From JBOGOC01 sp050747525 (GTDB lineage: Bacteria; Acidobacteriota; Polarisedimenticolia; JACPZX01; DASXTC01): 16,105 nucleotides of DNA. Location: contig JBOGOC010000104.1 in NCBI GenBank assembly GCA_050747525.1, positions 1 through 16,105 on the forward strand. The letters are read 5' to 3'. The position numbers and the translations under genes are program-made. Below the pieces are notes generated by a model. It had not been told where the DNA came from. It saw only the letters and a list, made by a program, of their open reading frames with translations, and ran no database searches. Each line of letters opens with the position of its first letter. Position 1 is the stretch's first letter. Below, one piece after another: positions 14,467-16,105 of the stretch.

Positions 14467-15954
14467 TCAGGACTCCCGCGCGGCCGGCTGTGGGGACTGC
14501 CCTTCGCCCACGAGCTCGTCGAGCTGGCGGTGGTGCGGCTCGGGGAGCGCCTGCGTGACCAGGGCGGCCACGATCATGGCCACGGCGGCCACCAGCCCAC
14601 CCACGATGGCGATGCGTGCCGGATTGGCAGGCGTGCTGGCCGACAGGGTGAGCGTGATCCACGCCGCCGACGTCCCCAGCACACGCCCGCCGATGTTGGC
14701 GGCGAACGACTCTCCCGTCCCGCGCAGATGCACCGGGTAGACGCGCGGCAGGTAGTTCCCCCAGAAGGAGAACTGGGCCACGGTGAAGAAGCCGGCCAGC
14801 AGCGCGCCGGCCTGCACGAGCCAGAGGCGGTTGGGCCCGTCCAGGCTGGCGCCAATCCACAGGAAGAACGCCGGGACGAAGAGCAGGCAAGGGAGCTGGA
14901 ACATGCGGAAAAGGGATCGTCGGCTCACGATCCACACGGCCAGCGCCGCCAGGGCCAGGCGCCCCAGCAGGCCGCCCACCTCCTGCCAGGTCTGCACCGT
15001 CGCCGCGCGGTCTTCCTCCACGCGGCGGGATGCCATCCCCAGCGCGCGCGCGTCGGGCGGCGGACCGCCCTTGGCCGCGGCCGCCTCGCTGAGTTCCTGG
15101 CGGGTGGCCGCGACGTCGGCCTTCACGTCAGCGAGCCCCGGCACAATCTGCGGCAGGTGCTGGATGGCCCCGAAGGCCACTCCGTAGGAGCAGGCGAACA
15201 GGATGGTGGTGACCACGGTGGTGGTCCTCAGCTCGGGGCTGAACAGCTGCGCGAAGCTGGGGCGCCGGAGCGTCCCGGCCGCCCGCTTCGACTGCCAGAC
15301 CGGAGACTCGGGCAGGAATGGACGGATCAGAATCAGGGGGATGGCGGGGATCAGCCCCGAGATGAGCGTGTAGCGCCAGGCCTCGTGCGTGCCTTGGATG
15401 GCGGGGAGCGCGGGGGCCCAGGCCACGGCGCCCTTGTTGGCCAGCGCCACCAGGAGCCCGCCCAGCGAAGAGAAGGCCTGCGTGTAGCCGAGCACCTTCT
15501 CGCGCCGCTTCGGATCGGGGAACAGCTCGGCCAGCCAGGCCACGGCCGCCACGAACTCCACGCAGACGCCGGCGAACACGAAGCAGCGCAGCACCAGCAG
15601 CTGCATCGGCGTGGTGGCGAACCCCGAGGCGAAGGCGGACAGCGCGTACAGGAGGATGCTCCCCGTCAGAACCCGCCGCCGGCCCAGCCGGTCGGTGAGG
15701 TAGCCGCCCAGAAGGCCCATCACACCACCGACCAGGGCCGGGACGAAGAACAGCAGGCGCGCCCACTGCGTGAACTCCGGGGAGCCGGGGACCAGCAGCG
15801 GGCCCCCCGAGGCGGCCGTCCCTCCCAGGGAGGCGAGCGCCGGCTTCACGATGAGCGGCAGCATGAGCAGCTCGTAGATGTCGAAGGCGAATCCGACCGA
15901 GGCGATGAAGCAGATGAGCCATTGCGTGGGGGTCAGTCGTACGGGTGCGGTCAA
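14467..15954 (-). CDS. MFS transporter (sugar/organic-acid type)
   Basis: This 495-residue integral membrane protein has about 12 hydrophobic segments. The MFS signature GGYLTDRLGRRR (83-94) lies between helices 2 and 3, PESPVW (215-220) follows helix 6, and a late segment YPVHLRGTGESFAANIGGRVLG (about 406-427) resembles aromatic-acid, sialate or sugar proton symporters. The substrate cannot be fixed. Two oddities stand out: a Gly/Pro-rich external loop after helix 1 (about 43-62), and an unusually long, charged, probably helical insertion between helices 7 and 8 (about 273-325, with ADVAATRQELSEAAAAKG). The start is TTG 15954, with GAGG five bases upstream on the minus strand. A possible -10 (TATCCT) lies 40 bases further up. 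The gene is transcribed toward the beta-helix gene. Confidence 0.88.
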   Translation of the reverse strand: MTAPVRLTPTQWLICFIASVGFAFDIYELLMLPLIVKPALASLGGTAASGGPLLVPGSPEFTQWARLLFFVPALVGGVMGLLGGYLTDRLGRRRVLTGSILLYALSAFASGFATTPMQLLVLRCFVFAGVCVEFVAAVAWLAELFPDPKRREKVLGYTQAFSSLGGLLVALANKGAVAWAPALPAIQGTHEAWRYTLISGLIPAIPLILIRPFLPESPVWQSKRAAGTLRRPSFAQLFSPELRTTTVVTTILFACSYGVAFGAIQHLPQIVPGLADVKADVAATRQELSEAAAAKGGPPPDARALGMASRRVEEDRAATVQTWQEVGGLLGRLALAALAVWIVSRRSLFRMFQLPCLLFVPAFFLWIGASLDGPNRLWLVQAGALLAGFFTVAQFSFWGNYLPRVYPVHLRGTGESFAANIGGRVLGTSAAWITLTLSASTPANPARIAIVGGLVAAVAMIVAALVTQALPEPHHRQLDELVGEGQSPQPAARES

Positions 15955-15993
15955 CGTTGCCTCGCGTGTTCAGGTGGTCGGGCCGGACGCGTC

Positions 15994-15999
15994 AGGATA
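15994..15999 (-). promoter_or_regulatory. Candidate -10 element of the MFS gene
   Basis: TATCCT on the minus strand, preceded directly by TG, lies 39 bases before TTG 15954. It falls between the repeat copy at the right end and the gene. No -35 match is apparent. Confidence 0.3.
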
Positions 16000-16038
16000 C
16001 ACGATGCGGGCGGGTGGCGGGGAGAGCGCTCCTTTGAG

Positions 16039-16105
16039 TGACGGGCGCCGCCCGGCGGGGAGTGGTCTCCGCGGCGCGCTCGCCGGCGTGGCGTTGGCCA
16101 CGCCG
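16039..16105 (-). repeat. Structured repeat, copy B (inverted, truncated by the window edge)
   Basis: This is the second copy of the element at the left end, in opposite orientation. It shares the exact 18-base core (plus strand GGCGGGGAGTGGTCTCCG, 16054-16071), the flanking TGACGG (16039-16044; CCGTCA in copy A at 154-159), and the hairpin 16084-16092 with 16097-16105 (9-bp stem, loop GTTG). A 7-bp stem (16045-16051 with 16071-16077) brackets the core, as the CCGGAG/CTCCGG stem does in copy A. The part matching 1-92 of copy A would lie beyond the window. Confidence 0.65.

Noticed and set aside
14530..16041. A 503-codon plus-strand ORF opposite the MFS gene
   Set aside because: The predicted protein is hydrophilic and Gly/Gln/Arg/His-rich. 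The opposite strand gives a textbook 12-helix transporter with the MFS signature, and this ORF also runs into the repeat at the right end.
1..16105. Defence system, phage, transposon or CRISPR content
   Set aside because: No transposase, integrase, nuclease-helicase pair, Cas gene or regular repeat array was found. The coding content looks chromosomal.

Overview
The window is about 16.1 kb of very GC-rich bacterial DNA (roughly two thirds G+C by eye) and is almost fully coding, with ten convincing genes plus one small coupled ORF. No rRNA, tRNA, CRISPR array, transposase or phage gene is visible. The mix suggests a soil- or sediment-type bacterium of the Acidobacteriota or a neighbouring deep-branching phylum. 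That mix is a Ser/Thr kinase fused to a TolB/WD40-type propeller, an M61 peptidase with PDZ, a small exported carboxypeptidase-regulatory-like protein beside a membrane coiled-coil protein, a SIMPL protein, and a parallel beta-helix/DUF11 surface protein. The assignment is inference from gene content only; there is no phylogenetic marker here.

Layout, left to right: (1) 1-159, a dense set of hairpins forming a structured repeat. (2) 179-2041, minus strand, exported M61 aminopeptidase. (3) 2151-2570, plus, a small cysteine-containing conserved hypothetical, divergent from M61. (4) 2618-5854, plus, a tightly coupled operon: a 31-codon ORF, a PLP aminotransferase, a soluble M48 metallopeptidase fused to a TerB-like domain, and a membrane-anchored SIMPL protein. 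Every junction in it is a 4-bp ATGA or GTGA overlap. (5) 5858-7252, minus, a B12-binding radical SAM enzyme resembling the hopanoid methylase HpnR. (6) 7300-9990, plus, a receptor-type Ser/Thr kinase that apparently starts at CTG. (7) 10052-12425, plus, a three-gene set: small secreted regulatory-like domain protein, single-pass membrane coiled-coil protein, and AlkZ/YcaQ-type winged-helix protein. (8) 12438-14363 and 14467-15954, minus, a secreted beta-helix/DUF11 protein and an MFS transporter. (9) 16039-16105, an inverted, edge-truncated second copy of the repeat found at the left end.

The genes do not form one pathway. The two best-linked groups are the four-ORF coupled operon at 2618-5854, which pairs an amino-acid-type aminotransferase with a zinc protease and an envelope SIMPL protein, and the envelope-plus-DNA-binding trio at 10052-12425. 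The most unusual non-coding signal is the structured repeat, which sits in inverted orientation at both extremities of the window. Its two copies differ by a compensatory base-pair change in one stem and share an exact 18-base core, which points to selection on a folded structure. The repeat may also be why the assembled sequence ends where it does.
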